A stretch of DNA of 64,000 nt. It comes from Candidatus Streptomyces philanthi. Its GTDB lineage: Bacteria; Actinomycetota; Actinomycetes; Streptomycetales; Streptomycetaceae. Made by a program: the position numbers and the translations under genes. Position 1 is the first letter of the stretch. Each line of letters opens with the position of its first letter. The notes beneath the pieces were generated by a model. The model was not told where the DNA came from. It worked only from the letters and a program-made list of their open reading frames with translations, and ran no database searches. Positions 17,101 to 29,077 of this stretch are shown piece by piece. Location: NCBI GenBank assembly GCA_018114805.1, contig CP073042.1:3162001-3226000 (forward strand), in the 5' to 3' direction.

Positions 17101-17148
17101 GTTGCGTGCACTTATGCCGAGCTGGTTGCGTGCACTTATGCCGAGCTG
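17101..17148. repeat. Perfect tandem repeat, 2 x 24 bp
   Basis: Units 17101-17124 and 17125-17148 are identical, each beginning GTTGCGTGCACTTATG and ending CCGAGCTG. The array abuts the PadR-type palindrome in the divergent promoter region between the padR and PBP genes. It may be a duplicated regulator site or promoter element. Confidence 0.9.
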
Positions 17149-17168
17149 ATGTATCGACTCGATACATC
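17148..17168. promoter_or_regulatory. Probable PadR operator
   Basis: Perfect inverted repeat GATGTATCGA-C-TCGATACATC. The ATGTAT/ATACAT ends resemble PadR-family operators. It sits about 90 bp upstream of the padR start and 297 bp upstream of the divergent PBP start. Confidence 0.65.
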
Positions 17169-17464
17169 CAGACGATAGAACGGCACACCCCCCGGGACAA
17201 GAGCGGGCACGGTGAACGAGGTCACATCACCGTTTCGTGCGACCCAACGTGCCTGATTTGGAATGAAGATGATGAGTGGGCAGGTTTTGACCGTGCGTAC
17301 TCTGTTCGCCATGCAGACCACCGGGAACCGGGAGGCGCCGCGAGGCGTCTGCGTCTTGCATGCCGTGCGTCCTGCCGCCCTTCGGCGCTGGCGCGCACGT
17401 TGGGGGGACCGCAAGCCACTTGCCGCTTCCAGGCGATCGCGCCTGCCCGAGGAGTAGTCGTTCC

Positions 17465-20146
<2,682 letters not shown>

Positions 20147-20210
20147 CCGTCCTCGCCCGCCGGCCCCCGGCCACGGCCGGGCGCCGCGGCACACGAGGTG
20201 AGGGAAGATC

Positions 20211-20244
20211 CACAGGGCGGGCCCGTTCGCGGGCCCGCCCTGTG
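20211..20244 (+). terminator. Terminator after PBP gene
   Basis: Perfect 15-bp stem (CACAGGGCGGGCCCG) closed by a TTCG tetraloop, a hyper-stable hairpin 65 bp after the PBP stop. Confidence 0.85.
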
Positions 20245-20422
20245 GCGTTGCCGGGGCCGGCGGGCCGAGCCCGCGCCCCGGGTGCGGCGACCGGGTGCTG
20301 GCCGTGCGCGGCGGGCGGCTGCGGCGGCCGTGTGTCCCTCGCGTGCCGAGTACGTGCCCATGCGGTGGGCCCCGGCGACGGGCCACACCGCCGCCGCGGC
20401 CCTCGTACGGCAGGATGTGCGC

Positions 20423-21955
20423 ATGACGAGCGTCCACGGCCCCCACCCGCGTGCCACCGCCGCCCGGAACCCCGTACGGCCCACCGCCGAGGACGAGGTG
20501 GCGGCCGCCGGCAGTGAGCTGATCGGCGGGCCCGTCGGGCGCCGGGCGCTGTCCGGCGTGAGCTGGTGGACGCCGGTGCGGGTCATCGCGCTCGTGGCGA
20601 TCGGCATGTTCGCCCTCGGCATGGCGCAGAAGGTGCCCTGCTACGACGGCGGCTGGTTCTTCGGCACCACCACGCAGTACACGCGCGCCTGCTACTCGGA
20701 CATCCCCCACCTGTATGCCGGCCGCGGCTTCTCCATCGACCTCGTCCCCTACTTCGACCGCATCCCGCAGGACGTCGCCGGCGGCATGGAGTACCTCGAA
20801 TACCCGGTGCTGACCGGGCTGTTCATGGAGGTCGCCTCCTGGCTCACGCCGCACGACGGCAGCGACCAGCACCGGGCCCAGATCTACTGGCTGGTGAACT
20901 CCGGGATGCTCATGGTCTGCGCCGTGGCCATTGCCGTCTGCGTGTCCCGCACCCACCGGCGGCGGCCCTGGGACGGGCTGCTGGTGGCGCTGGCCCCGGC
21001 CTTCGCGCTGACCGCCACCGTCAATTGGGACCTGTTCGCGGTCGCGCTGACCGCCGGCGCCCTGCTCATGTGGTCCCGCAGCCGCCCGCTGGCCGCCGGC
21101 GTGCTCCTCGGGCTCGCCACCGCCGCCAAGCTCTACCCCGTGCTGCTGCTCGGCCCGCTGCTGCTGCTGTGCCTGCGCGCGCAGCGCTGGCGCGCCTGGT
21201 GGTCGGCCATCGCGGGCGCCGTGGCGGCCTGGCTCGTGGTCAACCTGCCCGTCATGCTCACCCAGGACCAACAGGGCGACCTGACGATCAGGGAGGGCTG
21301 GAAGAAGTTCTATACCTTCAGCCAGGAGCGGCCCGTCGACTTCGGCTCCGTCTGGCTGATCGTCTCCCAGCGCTCCGGCGACCCGCTGTACGACGCCAAC
21401 ACCTACGCCGCCCTCCTGATGCTCCTGGCCTGCGTCGGCATCGGGGCCCTCGCGCTGTTCGCCCCGCGCCGCCCGCGGCTGGCGCAGCTCGCCTTCCTGG
21501 TGGTCGCCGCGTTCATCGTGACCAACAAGGTCTACTCGCCGCAGTACGTGCTGTGGCTTGTCCCGTTGGCGGTCCTCGCCCGGCCCCGCTGGCGAGACTT
21601 CCTCATCTGGCAGGCCGGCGAACTGCTGTACTTCCTCGGCGTGTGGATGTACCTGGCGTACACCAACAGCGGCGACAAGCACCAGGGGCTGCCCACCGAG
21701 GGCTACCAACTGGCCGTCGTGCTGCACCTGATCGGCACGCTCTACCTGTGCGCGGTGGTCGTCCGGGACGTGCTGCTGCCCGAGTACGACCCCGTGCGCC
21801 GGGACGGCTCCGACGACCCGTCGGGGGGCGTGTTCGACGGGGCGCCGGACGCGTTCACGCTCCGCCGGCCGGCGGAGAAGCCCGACCCGGACGGCGCGTA
21901 CCCGCACTGGGCCCGGGCCGGCCGTGGCTCGCACGGCGGCACGTACCTGGAGTAG
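20423..21955 (+). CDS. GT87/DUF2029-type membrane glycosyltransferase
   Basis: 510-aa polytopic protein of the GT-C, polyprenol-phosphate-sugar-dependent class (related to mycobacterial mannosyltransferases). About 10-12 membrane helices start at TPVRVIALVAIGMFALGMAQ. The extracytoplasmic loop YLEYPVLTGLFMEVASW and the motifs TATVNWDLFAVAL, ATAAKLYPVLLLGPLL and TNKVYSPQYVLWLVPL are characteristic. The C-terminal 60 residues are hydrophilic. The ATG at 20423 (MTSVHGPHPR) is preferred; the frame is open for a further 75 codons that overlap the upstream terminator. It follows the PBP gene but is separated by that terminator. Acceptor unknown. Confidence 0.85.
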   Translation: MTSVHGPHPRATAARNPVRPTAEDEVAAAGSELIGGPVGRRALSGVSWWTPVRVIALVAIGMFALGMAQKVPCYDGGWFFGTTTQYTRACYSDIPHLYAGRGFSIDLVPYFDRIPQDVAGGMEYLEYPVLTGLFMEVASWLTPHDGSDQHRAQIYWLVNSGMLMVCAVAIAVCVSRTHRRRPWDGLLVALAPAFALTATVNWDLFAVALTAGALLMWSRSRPLAAGVLLGLATAAKLYPVLLLGPLLLLCLRAQRWRAWWSAIAGAVAAWLVVNLPVMLTQDQQGDLTIREGWKKFYTFSQERPVDFGSVWLIVSQRSGDPLYDANTYAALLMLLACVGIGALALFAPRRPRLAQLAFLVVAAFIVTNKVYSPQYVLWLVPLAVLARPRWRDFLIWQAGELLYFLGVWMYLAYTNSGDKHQGLPTEGYQLAVVLHLIGTLYLCAVVVRDVLLPEYDPVRRDGSDDPSGGVFDGAPDAFTLRRPAEKPDPDGAYPHWARAGRGSHGGTYLE

Positions 21956-22085
21956 CGCACGGGCTCGGCGCGCGGCCCGCCCGCGGTCGGCCGGTGGGGC
22001 GCCGGAGACGGCCGCGGGCCCCGCACGTGAGCGCTGGGCCCGTCGGAGGCGCTGGGGGCGGGAGCCCCGACCTTCCGGCGCCGGG

Positions 22086-23117
22086 TCAGCGGTCCAGTAT
22101 CCGGTCGTACTGGGTGGTGGTGTGGCGCAGGCTGGCCACCAGTTCGTCGCCGACCTGGGGGGCCGGCACGTCGCTCGGGACGAAGAGGATGGACACCTGC
22201 ATGTGCGGCGGCTCGGCGAACCAGCGCTGCTTCCCGGCCCAGGTGAACGGCGACAGGTTGCGGTTCACGGTCGCCAGGCCGGCCCGGGCCACGCCCTTGG
22301 CGCGCGGCATCATGCCGTGCAGCGCCTTGGGGGCCTCCAGGCCCACGCCGTGCGAGGTGCCGCCGGCGACGACGACGAGGTAGCCGCCCCCCGCGGTCTT
22401 CTGCTGCCGGTAGCCGAAGCGGTCGCCCTTGGAGACCCGGGTGACGTCGAGCACCGAGCCGCGGTACTCCGTCGCGTCGTGGTCCCCGAGCCACAGCCGG
22501 GTGCCGATCCGTGCGCGGAAGCGGGTCTGCGGGAACTGCTGCTGGAGCCGGGCCAGTTCCTCGGCCTTGAGGTGGCTGACGAACATGGTGTGCAGCGGCA
22601 GCCGCGCCGCGCGCAACCGGTCCATCCAGCCGATGACCTCCTTCACCGCGTCGGAGCCGTCGGTGCGGTCCAGCGGGAGGTGTATGGCGAAGCCCTCGAG
22701 CCGCACGTTCTCGATCGCCGCTTGCAGCTTCGGCAGGTCCTCCTCGGTCACCCCGTGCCGCTTCATGCTGCTCATGACCTCGATCATGACGCGGGCGTTG
22801 ACCAGGCCGTACACGCCGTCGACCGAGGAGACCGAGCGGATGACCCGGTCGGGCAGCGGCACCGGCTCCTCACCGCGGCGGAAGGGCGTGAGGACGAGCA
22901 GGTCGCCGCTGAAGGTGTCCTTCATGCGCGCGGCCTCGTAGGTGGTGCCGACCGCCAGGATGTCGGAGCCGATACGGGTGGTCTCCTCGGCCAGCCGCTC
23001 GTGGCCGAAGCCGTAGCCGTTGCCCTTACAGACCGGGACCATGCCAGGGAACTGCTGGAGGACGCTCTGCTGGTGGGCCCGCCACCGCGCGGTGTCGACG
23101 TAGAGGGTGAGCGCCAT
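22086..23117 (-). CDS. Alanine-racemase-like PLP protein
   Basis: About 343 aa with an alanine racemase N-terminal TIM-barrel fold. The PLP lysine is K31 in VCKGNGYGFG (ordinary alanine racemase has VVKADAYGHG). The C-terminal half has GTRLWLGDHDATEYRGSV and SKGDRFGYRQQ, which align with the C-terminal beta domain, but the expected catalytic-Tyr block is not obvious to me. ATG 23117 is chosen; another in-frame ATG is at 23159. It lies 128 bp downstream of the FemX gene on the same strand, so both may act on the amino acids of the wall cross-bridge. True racemase activity is unproven. Confidence 0.78.
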   Translation of the reverse strand: MALTLYVDTARWRAHQQSVLQQFPGMVPVCKGNGYGFGHERLAEETTRIGSDILAVGTTYEAARMKDTFSGDLLVLTPFRRGEEPVPLPDRVIRSVSSVDGVYGLVNARVMIEVMSSMKRHGVTEEDLPKLQAAIENVRLEGFAIHLPLDRTDGSDAVKEVIGWMDRLRAARLPLHTMFVSHLKAEELARLQQQFPQTRFRARIGTRLWLGDHDATEYRGSVLDVTRVSKGDRFGYRQQKTAGGGYLVVVAGGTSHGVGLEAPKALHGMMPRAKGVARAGLATVNRNLSPFTWAGKQRWFAEPPHMQVSILFVPSDVPAPQVGDELVASLRHTTTQYDRILDR

Positions 23118-23245
23118 GGCTGGTGGGAGACCTTTCTCGTCAGTCGGCTCGGGGTTCATCGTGGTCGGTGCGGGTGCCGGTCGCTCCCGGCCTGGTCGGC
23201 GAGCGGGCGGTGGGCGCTCGTTAGTACGATGTCCCGCCGCGGGCC

Positions 23246-24364
23246 CTAGCGGCGGGACATGTACATGTCGAGCGCTTTGTGGAGCAGCTTGTTCAGCGGG
23301 AAGTCCCACTCGCCCAGGTACTCGGCCGCCTGCCCACCGGTGCCGACCTTGAACTGGATCAGGCCGAAGAGGTGGTCGGTCTCGTCGAGCGAGTCGCTGA
23401 TGCCGCGCAGGTCGTAGACGCTGGCGCCGAGCGCGTACGCGTCGCGCAGCATGCGCCACTGCATCGCGTTCGACGGGCGCACCTCGCGCTTGTGGTTGGC
23501 GGAGGCGCCGTAGGAGTACCAGACGTGCCCGCCCACGATCAGCATTGTGGCGGCGGCCACCGCCTCGCCCTCGTGCATGGCGAAGTAGAGCCGCATCCGG
23601 TTGGGGTCTTCGCTGTTGAGCGCCGTCCACATGCGCTGGAAGTAGCTGAGCGGGCGCGGGCGGAAGTGGTCGCGCTCGGCGGTGATCTCGTACAGCCGCT
23701 GCCATTCGCCCAGGTGCTCGTAGGCGCCCTGGACGACCTCGACGCCCGCCTTCTCGGCCTTCTTGATGTTGCGCCGCCACAACTGGTTGAAGCCCTTGTG
23801 GACGGACTCCAGCGAGCGGTTCTCCAGCGGCACCTGGAAGACGTAGCGCGGCTGGACGTCACCGAAGCCGGCGCCGCCGTCCTCGCCCTGCTGCCAGCCC
23901 ATCTTCCGCAGCCGCTCGGCGACCTCGAAGGCGCGCGGCTCGATGTGGGTGGCCTCCACGTCGCGCAACCGCTTGACGTCCGGGTTCTGGATGCCGGCCT
24001 TGATCGCGGCGGCTTCCCAGCGCCGGATGATCACGGGCGGACCCATCTTCACCGAGAACGCGCCCTGCCGTTTGAGGTGCGCGAGCATCGGCCGCAGCCA
24101 GTCCTCGAGGTTCGGCGCGTACCAGTTCAGCACCGGGCCCTCGGGTAGGTAGGCTAGATACCGCTTGATCTTGGGGAGCTGCCGGTAGAGCACCAGGCCG
24201 GCGCCGACGACCTGGCCCGTGCTGTCGAACCAGCCCAGGCTCTCCGAGCGCCACTCGGTCTTGACGTCCGCCCACGCCGGGACCTGCATGTGGCTCGCCG
24301 CCGGCAGACTCTGGATGTACGCCAGATGTTGCTCGCGGCTGATGGTCCTCAGGGTCAGGTTCAT
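23246..24364 (-). CDS. femX: FemX-type lipid II aminoacyltransferase
   Basis: Fem/GNAT-fold peptidyltransferase that transfers an amino acid from aminoacyl-tRNA to the lipid II stem; in S. coelicolor FemX adds the glycine to LL-diaminopimelate and is essential. 372 aa, typical length. Visible family blocks are SHMQVPAWADVK, RYLAYLPEGPVLNW, WRRNIKKAEKAGVEV (positively charged tRNA/lipid II face), ATMLIVGGHVWYSYGAS and YDLRGISDSLDETDHLFGLIQFK. ATG 24364 follows GAGGAGC. The symbol rests on synteny and motif match, not on a search. Confidence 0.88.
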   Translation of the reverse strand: MNLTLRTISREQHLAYIQSLPAASHMQVPAWADVKTEWRSESLGWFDSTGQVVGAGLVLYRQLPKIKRYLAYLPEGPVLNWYAPNLEDWLRPMLAHLKRQGAFSVKMGPPVIIRRWEAAAIKAGIQNPDVKRLRDVEATHIEPRAFEVAERLRKMGWQQGEDGGAGFGDVQPRYVFQVPLENRSLESVHKGFNQLWRRNIKKAEKAGVEVVQGAYEHLGEWQRLYEITAERDHFRPRPLSYFQRMWTALNSEDPNRMRLYFAMHEGEAVAAATMLIVGGHVWYSYGASANHKREVRPSNAMQWRMLRDAYALGASVYDLRGISDSLDETDHLFGLIQFKVGTGGQAAEYLGEWDFPLNKLLHKALDMYMSRR

Positions 24365-24638
24365 TGCGGGGCGCTCCTCGGCAGGTGTGTCCCCAGTGTC
24401 GGGGCTCCGGCTCTCGCGGCGAAGCCTACTGTGGCAGGGCACGTCACCGGCCGGGCCTACGGCGAAGAGCGTGGCGCGGTTTCCCGTGGCGGCGGGGAGC
24501 GCGGGCAGGGCTCCGCCCGCCCCCGGCCCGCGCGGGACGGGTCGGGGGCGGGTGGTACGACGGGGCAGGGAGCGCCTCCGAGGGCGGCGGCGCGGCGCGC
24601 GCCACGGGCCGGTCGGGGCCCGGGGCACGCGGTGGGCG

Positions 24639-24956
24639 TCAGCCCAGCACGCCGCCGAAGAGGCCGCCGTGAGCCATGCCGAGGAAGAAGCCCATGGCGG
24701 CGGCGCCCAACCCGATGATCAATACGAACCGCTCGGCCGTGGTCGCCGAGATGAACTGCCCCCAGGCACCGGTCACGATGCCGACCAGCCCCGTCCAGGA
24801 GCTGATCAGGTGCAGGTCGTGGAACATCGCTGTGACGAAAGCCACCACGCCGAGCGCGATGGTCGCCGCGGCGAAGGTGTTCTCCACCGGATGCGGCTTG
24901 CCGTCGGTGTCGAGGAAGGAGAGGAGACCGTGCTGGGAACGCGCTGCCTGGGCCAT
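24639..24956 (-). CDS. Small membrane protein of unknown function
   Basis: 105 aa with three predicted membrane helices (FAAATIALGVVAFVTAMF, TGLVGIVTGAWGQFISA, FVLIIGLGAAAMGFFLGM) and a soluble N-terminus MAQAARSQHGLLSFLDTDGK. GGAGG lies 6 nt before the ATG. The position between femX and rpsF is conserved in streptomycetes; no function is known to me. A 274-bp gap of Arg/Gly-like shadow sequence separates it from femX. Confidence 0.82.
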   Translation of the reverse strand: MAQAARSQHGLLSFLDTDGKPHPVENTFAAATIALGVVAFVTAMFHDLHLISSWTGLVGIVTGAWGQFISATTAERFVLIIGLGAAAMGFFLGMAHGGLFGGVLG

Positions 24957-25205
24957 GGGAACCTCCGGGTCCTGCGAGGTACGCGGGGCGGCGAGGAGTA
25001 ACGCCGCTCACACTCGATGCCTCAAGGTTGCGGGCAGACACGGCGGGATTTCAACCGGAAGCACCGTCCCGGGTAGTGTGCACGGTCTGCGCAGGTGTCT
25101 GCCCAGAACCTCCAGGGGTACCCGGTCCGCACCAGGCGCTACGCATCACGACCCTCCTGCCACGGAACGACCGTGGCCGCTGAGTCCAAAGGAGGTGGGT
25201 TCCAC

Positions 25206-25496
25206 ATGCGTCACTACGAGATGATGGTCATCCTCGACCCCGATCTGGAGGAGCGCGCAGTCTCTCCCCTGATCGAGAACTTCCTCTCCGTCGTCCGTGA
25301 GGGCAACGGCAAGGTGGAAAAGGTCGACACCTGGGGCCGTCGGCGTCTCTCGTACGAGATCAAGAAGAAGCCCGAGGGCATCTACTCGGTCATCGACCTG
25401 CAGGCCGAGCCTGCGGTCGTGAGGGAGCTCGACCGTCAGATGAACCTGAACGAGTCGGTCCTCCGGACCAAGGTCCTGCGTCCCGAGACCCACTGA
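25206..25496 (+). CDS. rpsF: 30S ribosomal protein S6
   Basis: 96-aa S6, the small-subunit protein that binds beside S18. Starts [16 protein letters not shown] and contains the typical [23 protein letters not shown] textbook AAAGGAGGT lies 8 nt before the ATG. First gene of rpsF-ssb-rpsR-rplI, an operon order conserved across bacteria. A weak TAGTGT -10 is visible at 25074. Confidence 0.98.
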   Translation: MRHYEMMVILDPDLEERAVSPLIENFLSVVREGNGKVEKVDTWGRRRLSYEIKKKPEGIYSVIDLQAEPAVVRELDRQMNLNESVLRTKVLRPETH

Positions 25497-25578
25497 CCGC
25501 ACAAGCGGTTCAGCGGTGCTCGGGACGCGTCCTGAGTAGCACAGCAGCCAGCAGCACACCCGCCGAGAGGTTCATCCA

Positions 25579-26112
25579 ATGGCAGGCGAGACCGTCATCA
25601 CGGTAGTCGGCAATCTTGTCGACGACCCCGAGCTGCGCTTCACCCCGTCCGGCGCGGCGGTCGCGAAGTTCCGTGTCGCGTCCACTCCCCGCACCTTCGA
25701 CCGTCAGACCAACGAGTGGAAGGACGGCGAAAGCCTCTTCCTGACCTGCTCGGTCTGGCGCCAGGCAGCGGAGAACGTCGCCGAGTCGCTCCAGCGCGGC
25801 ATGCGCGTCATCGTGCAGGGCCGACTGAAGCAGCGGTCCTACGAGGACCGCGAGGGCGTCAAGCGCACGGTCTACGAGCTGGACGTCGACGAGGTCGGCG
25901 CCAGCCTGCGGAACGCCACGGCCAAGGTCACCAAGACCTCCGGTCGCGGCGGTCAGGGCGGTGGCGGCGGCTGGGGCGGCGGCTCCGGCGGCGGCCAGCA
26001 GGGCGGCGGCGCTCCCGCCGCCGACCCCTGGGCGACCAGCGCGCCGGCCGGCGGCGGCCAGCAAGGTGGCGGCGGCTGGGGCGGCGGCTACTCGGACGAG
26101 CCGCCCTTCTAG
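25579..26112 (+). CDS. ssb: Single-stranded DNA-binding protein
   Basis: 177-aa SSB: N-terminal OB fold ([36 protein letters not shown], then [28 protein letters not shown]), a Gly/Gln-rich flexible linker from about 120 ([12 protein letters not shown]), and the acidic partner-binding tip DEPPF at the very end. Sits between rpsF and rpsR, the standard place for the replicative copy. Confidence 0.98.
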   Translation: MAGETVITVVGNLVDDPELRFTPSGAAVAKFRVASTPRTFDRQTNEWKDGESLFLTCSVWRQAAENVAESLQRGMRVIVQGRLKQRSYEDREGVKRTVYELDVDEVGASLRNATAKVTKTSGRGGQGGGGGWGGGSGGGQQGGGAPAADPWATSAPAGGGQQGGGGWGGGYSDEPPF

Positions 26113-26166
26113 AGCGCGAGCTCTGAGGGGCGATCACACCCTTCTTGATCACACAGGAGAAACACC

Positions 26167-26403
26167 ATGGCGAAGCCGCCTCCGCGCAAGCCGAAGAAGA
26201 AGGTCTGCGCGTTCTGCAAGGACAAGACCGCGTACGTGGACTACAAGGACACGAACATGCTACGGAAGTTCATTTCCGACCGTGGCAAGATCCGTGCCCG
26301 CCGCGTGACCGGCAACTGCACGCAGCACCAGCGTGACGTCGCCACGGCTCTGAAGAACAGCCGTGAGATGGCGCTGCTGCCCTACACCTCGTCCGCGCGA
26401 TAA
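26167..26403 (+). CDS. rpsR: 30S ribosomal protein S18
   Basis: 78 aa starting [20 protein letters not shown]. This form keeps the N-terminal CxxC pair (CAFC) with a lone later cysteine (GNCTQHQ), i.e. three of the four zinc ligands of C+ S18 plus a nearby His. It ends PYTSSAR. Ribosome site AGGAGAAACACC. Translated between ssb and rplI. Confidence 0.97.
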   Translation: MAKPPPRKPKKKVCAFCKDKTAYVDYKDTNMLRKFISDRGKIRARRVTGNCTQHQRDVATALKNSREMALLPYTSSAR

Positions 26404-26422
26404 AGGGAAGGGTGACTGACAG

Positions 26423-26869
26423 ATGAAGATCATCCTCACCCACGAGGTCTCCGGCCTCGGCACCGCGGGCGACGTCGTCGACGTCAAGGACGGCTACGCT
26501 CGCAACTACCTGGTCCCGCACGGTCTCGCGATCCGCTGGACCAAGGGTGGCGAGAAGGACGTCGAGCAGATCCATCGGGGTCGTCGCATCCGCGAGATCG
26601 CCACGATCGAGCAGGCCAACGAGATCAAGGCCAAGCTCGAGGGTCTGCGGGTCGAGCTCGCGACCCGTGCCGGCGAGGCCGGCCGCCTCTTCGGCTCGGT
26701 GACCCCGGCTGACATCGCCTCGGCGATCAAGTCCGCCGGTGGCCCGGACGTGGACAAGCGCCGCATCGAGCTCGGTACGCCGGTCAAGACCCTGGGCGCG
26801 CACCAGGTGTCCGTGCGCCTGCACCCCGAGGTCTCGGCCAAGGTCGGCGTCGAGGTTGTCGCGGCCTGA
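26423..26869 (+). CDS. rplI: 50S ribosomal protein L9
   Basis: 148-aa L9 with the N-terminal domain [36 protein letters not shown], a long connecting helix and the C-terminal rRNA-binding domain ([14 protein letters not shown]). Last gene of the operon, starting 20 bp after rpsR and ending before a strong terminator. Confidence 0.98.
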   Translation: MKIILTHEVSGLGTAGDVVDVKDGYARNYLVPHGLAIRWTKGGEKDVEQIHRGRRIREIATIEQANEIKAKLEGLRVELATRAGEAGRLFGSVTPADIASAIKSAGGPDVDKRRIELGTPVKTLGAHQVSVRLHPEVSAKVGVEVVAA

Positions 26870-26912
26870 CCGTAAGCACGCCGATGAGCTGTGTTCGCAC
26901 AGCACGACGGTG

Positions 26913-26946
26913 GAAGGGGCCGCACCCCGCAGGGTGCGGCCCCTTC
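26913..26946 (+). terminator. Terminator of the rpsF-rplI operon
   Basis: Perfect 15-bp stem GAAGGGGCCGCACCC with loop CGCA, 43 bp after the rplI stop. Confidence 0.88.
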
Positions 26947-27027
26947 GCGTTGCCTGGCGTGGGCGTGGGTGTGGACATGGGCGGGGGCGACGGGTGGCGG
27001 AAGCTTCCGTGTGCGCTCGCCGCCGTA

Positions 27028-27041
27028 GTTTCACGTGAAAC
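27028..27041. other. parS site 7
   Basis: Perfect GTTTCACGTGAAAC in the rplI-MATE intergenic region. Confidence 0.95.
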
Positions 27042-27177
27042 GTGCGCGTCTTCGCCCTCGCCCTGCCTCCTTCGACGCCGCTTCCTTCGGCGCCGCCTCC
27101 CTCGTCGCGGCTTCCGAGGTCGTGTCCGATCAGGGCGAGGCGGTGGAACGTGGTGCCGGCGGTCGTTGGGCGCGACG

Positions 27178-27191
27178 GTTTCACGTGTAAC
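27178..27191. other. Degenerate parS (one mismatch)
   Basis: GTTTCACGTGTAAC differs from consensus at one base in the right half-site. It lies 17 bp from a perfect parS, so it may bind ParB through spreading or clustering. Confidence 0.7.
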
Positions 27192-27208
27192 GTGGTTCGG
27201 TGCGGGCT

Positions 27209-27222
27209 GTTTCACGTGAAAC
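27209..27222. other. parS site 8
   Basis: Perfect GTTTCACGTGAAAC. As deposited it overlaps the stop of the MATE frame, but after correcting the MATE frameshift it is intergenic. It is the last parS in the window. Confidence 0.95.
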
Positions 27223-27279
27223 GGCGGTCGCCCTGGCGGCCCGGAGGGCCGGAAGACGGAGATGGGCGGGGGCGCGGGA

Positions 27280-28618
27280 CTAGCGGGTCGCGCCCGTGAC
27301 CAGCCAGCGGCCCGAGCGGGTGCGTACCCACAGGGTCAGCATCCGCATTGGTCATCATGAGCACCATCGTCCACCACAGGGCGGTGAGGCCGCCCCCGAG
27401 GGTGGGCACGAGGAGGGCGACCGGAGCGAAGACGGCCAGAGTGATGATCATCGCCACGGCGAGGTAGGGCCCGTCGCCCGCGCCCATCAGCACGCCGTCG
27501 AGGATGTACAACACGCCGGAGATGGGCTGGGAGACGGCGACGACCAGCAGCGCGGGGAGCAGCGCGTCCTGGACGACCTGGTCGGACGTGAACAACGGGA
27601 TGAACAGCGGACGGGCGAGGATGACGAGCACGCCGAGCACCACGCCGGAGGCTATCCCCCACTCGACCATGCGGCGGCAGGCGGCGCGGGCTCCCTCCGT
27701 TTCGCCGGCTCCGAGGTAGCGGCCGATGATCGCTTGGCCTGCGATGGCGATGGCGTCCAGCGCGAAGGCCAGCAGGCTCCACAGGGTGAGGATGATCTGG
27801 TGGGCCGCGACCTCGGTGTCGCCGAGGTTGGCCGCGACGCCGGTGGCGATCAGGGTGACCGTACGCAGCGAGAGGGTGCGCACCAGGAGCGGCACTCCGG
27901 CCTGGGCGCAGGCGCGTATGCCGGCCGTGTCCGGGCGCAGGGAAGCGCCGTGTCGGCGGGCGCCGCGCACGACCACGGTGAGGTAGGCGGCGGCCATGGT
28001 CCACTGCGCGATGACGGTTCCCCAGGCGGAGCCGGCGATGCCGAGTCCGGCGCCGTAGACGAGTGCGGCGTTGAGCGCGGCGTTGGCGGCGATGCCGCCG
28101 ATGGCGACGTAGAGCGGGGTACGGGTGTCCTGGAGGCCGCGGAGCACACCGGTGGCGGCGAGGACGACGAGCATGGCGGGGATGCCGAGGGCGCTGATGC
28201 GGAGGTAGGTGATCGCATGGGGCGCGGCGGTGCTGGAGGCGCCGAAGAGGTCGACCAGGCCGGGCGCCGTGGGCAGCACCACCGCGACCACGGCGGCGCC
28301 GATGAGCAGGGCGAGCCAGATGCCGTCCATGCCCTGCCGGATGGCGCCGGGCAGATCGCCCGCGCCGACCCGGCGGGCGACGGCGGCCGTGGTGGCGTAG
28401 GCGAGGAAGACGAAGATGTTGATGCCGGTCAGCAGCAGGGCCGCCGCGATGCCGAGCCCGGCGAGTTGGGGCGTGCCCAGATGGCCGACGATGGCACTGT
28501 CGACCATCACGAAGAGGGGCTCCGCGATGAGGGCGCCGAAGGCGGGAACGGCGAGCGCAATGATCTCTCGATCGTGCCGGCTCCGCGCACGCCGGTCCTT
28601 CGCGGGAGCCTGGATCAT
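27280..28618 (-). CDS. MATE family efflux transporter (C-terminal frameshift)
   Basis: Cation-coupled multidrug/metabolite exporter with 12 hydrophobic segments, starting MIQAPAKDRRARSRHDREIIALAVPAFGAL. Family motifs include FVMVDSAIVGHLGTPQLAGLGIA and GLQDTRTPLYVAI. One extra A near 27350 (ACCAATGCGG) shifts the deposited frame to a spurious end at 27212. Without it the protein ends LWVRTRSGRWLVTGATR at a TAG at 27280, a natural short cytoplasmic tail. A -35/-10 pair placed so that transcription starts at the ATG suggests a leaderless mRNA. Convergent with rplI. Confidence 0.87.
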
Positions 28619-28625
28619 GTGGCCC

Positions 28626-28655
28626 AATGTAATCGTCCACAGGTAAGAGATGCAA
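28626..28655 (-). promoter_or_regulatory. Promoter of the MATE gene (leaderless)
   Basis: Minus-strand TTGCAT (28650-28655), 18-bp spacer, TACATT (28626-28631), then 7 nt to the A of the ATG at 28618. A near-consensus DnaA box (TCGTCCACA, 28633-28641) sits in the spacer. Confidence 0.65.
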
Positions 28656-28806
28656 TCATCGAGGAGTCCTTACTTCGGGTCGCTCTCCGTAGTGCTCTCT
28701 GTGCCGTTTGTCGCGATCTTCGGCCGACTGGGCAAGTTTTTCTTCTGCACAGCCCTGGGACAAGAAAAGCCCAGTTCACAGCGGTGGGTGGAGGACTGGG
28801 CACTGC

Positions 28807-28895
28807 TTGTCCACAGCGCCGTCCGCCACCCCATGCACAGCTTTTCCGGGGTTCTCCACAGGATGGCTTCGATCATCCACATGGCCTGTGGATAA
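28807..28895. promoter_or_regulatory. DnaA-box cluster upstream of dnaB
   Basis: TTGTCCACA perfect at 28807-28815, TTCTCCACA (one mismatch) at 28852-28860, TCATCCACA (one mismatch) at 28873-28881, and perfect TTATCCACA on the minus strand at 28887-28895. A further one-mismatch box lies at 28633-28641. All fall in the 420-bp gap between the MATE and dnaB genes, which otherwise holds no gene. DnaA may regulate dnaB or be titrated here. Confidence 0.75.
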
Positions 28896-29077
28896 CCAGA
28901 TTGGCGTACGGCTTTCGCGGGCCTACCGTGGTCCGGCGCGCGCACCCTTTTTCTGGCGTGAGGAGCGTCGAACTCGACGCGCCGTAAGCGGAGTCGAGCG
29001 TCCTGTTTGTCAGAGCCGTGCCGTAAGAAAGAAGAGCACGGCGAGGGTCCGCGTCGCGGACGGGAGGAGGTGGCGGG

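Noticed and set aside
27212..27279. parS supplying the stop codon of the MATE gene
   Set aside because: The frame reaches parS only because of an extra A at about 27350; the corrected stop is at 27280.
28746..28785. Further DnaA-like sites (TTCTGCACA, AGTTCACA)
   Set aside because: Two or more mismatches from TTRTCCACA.
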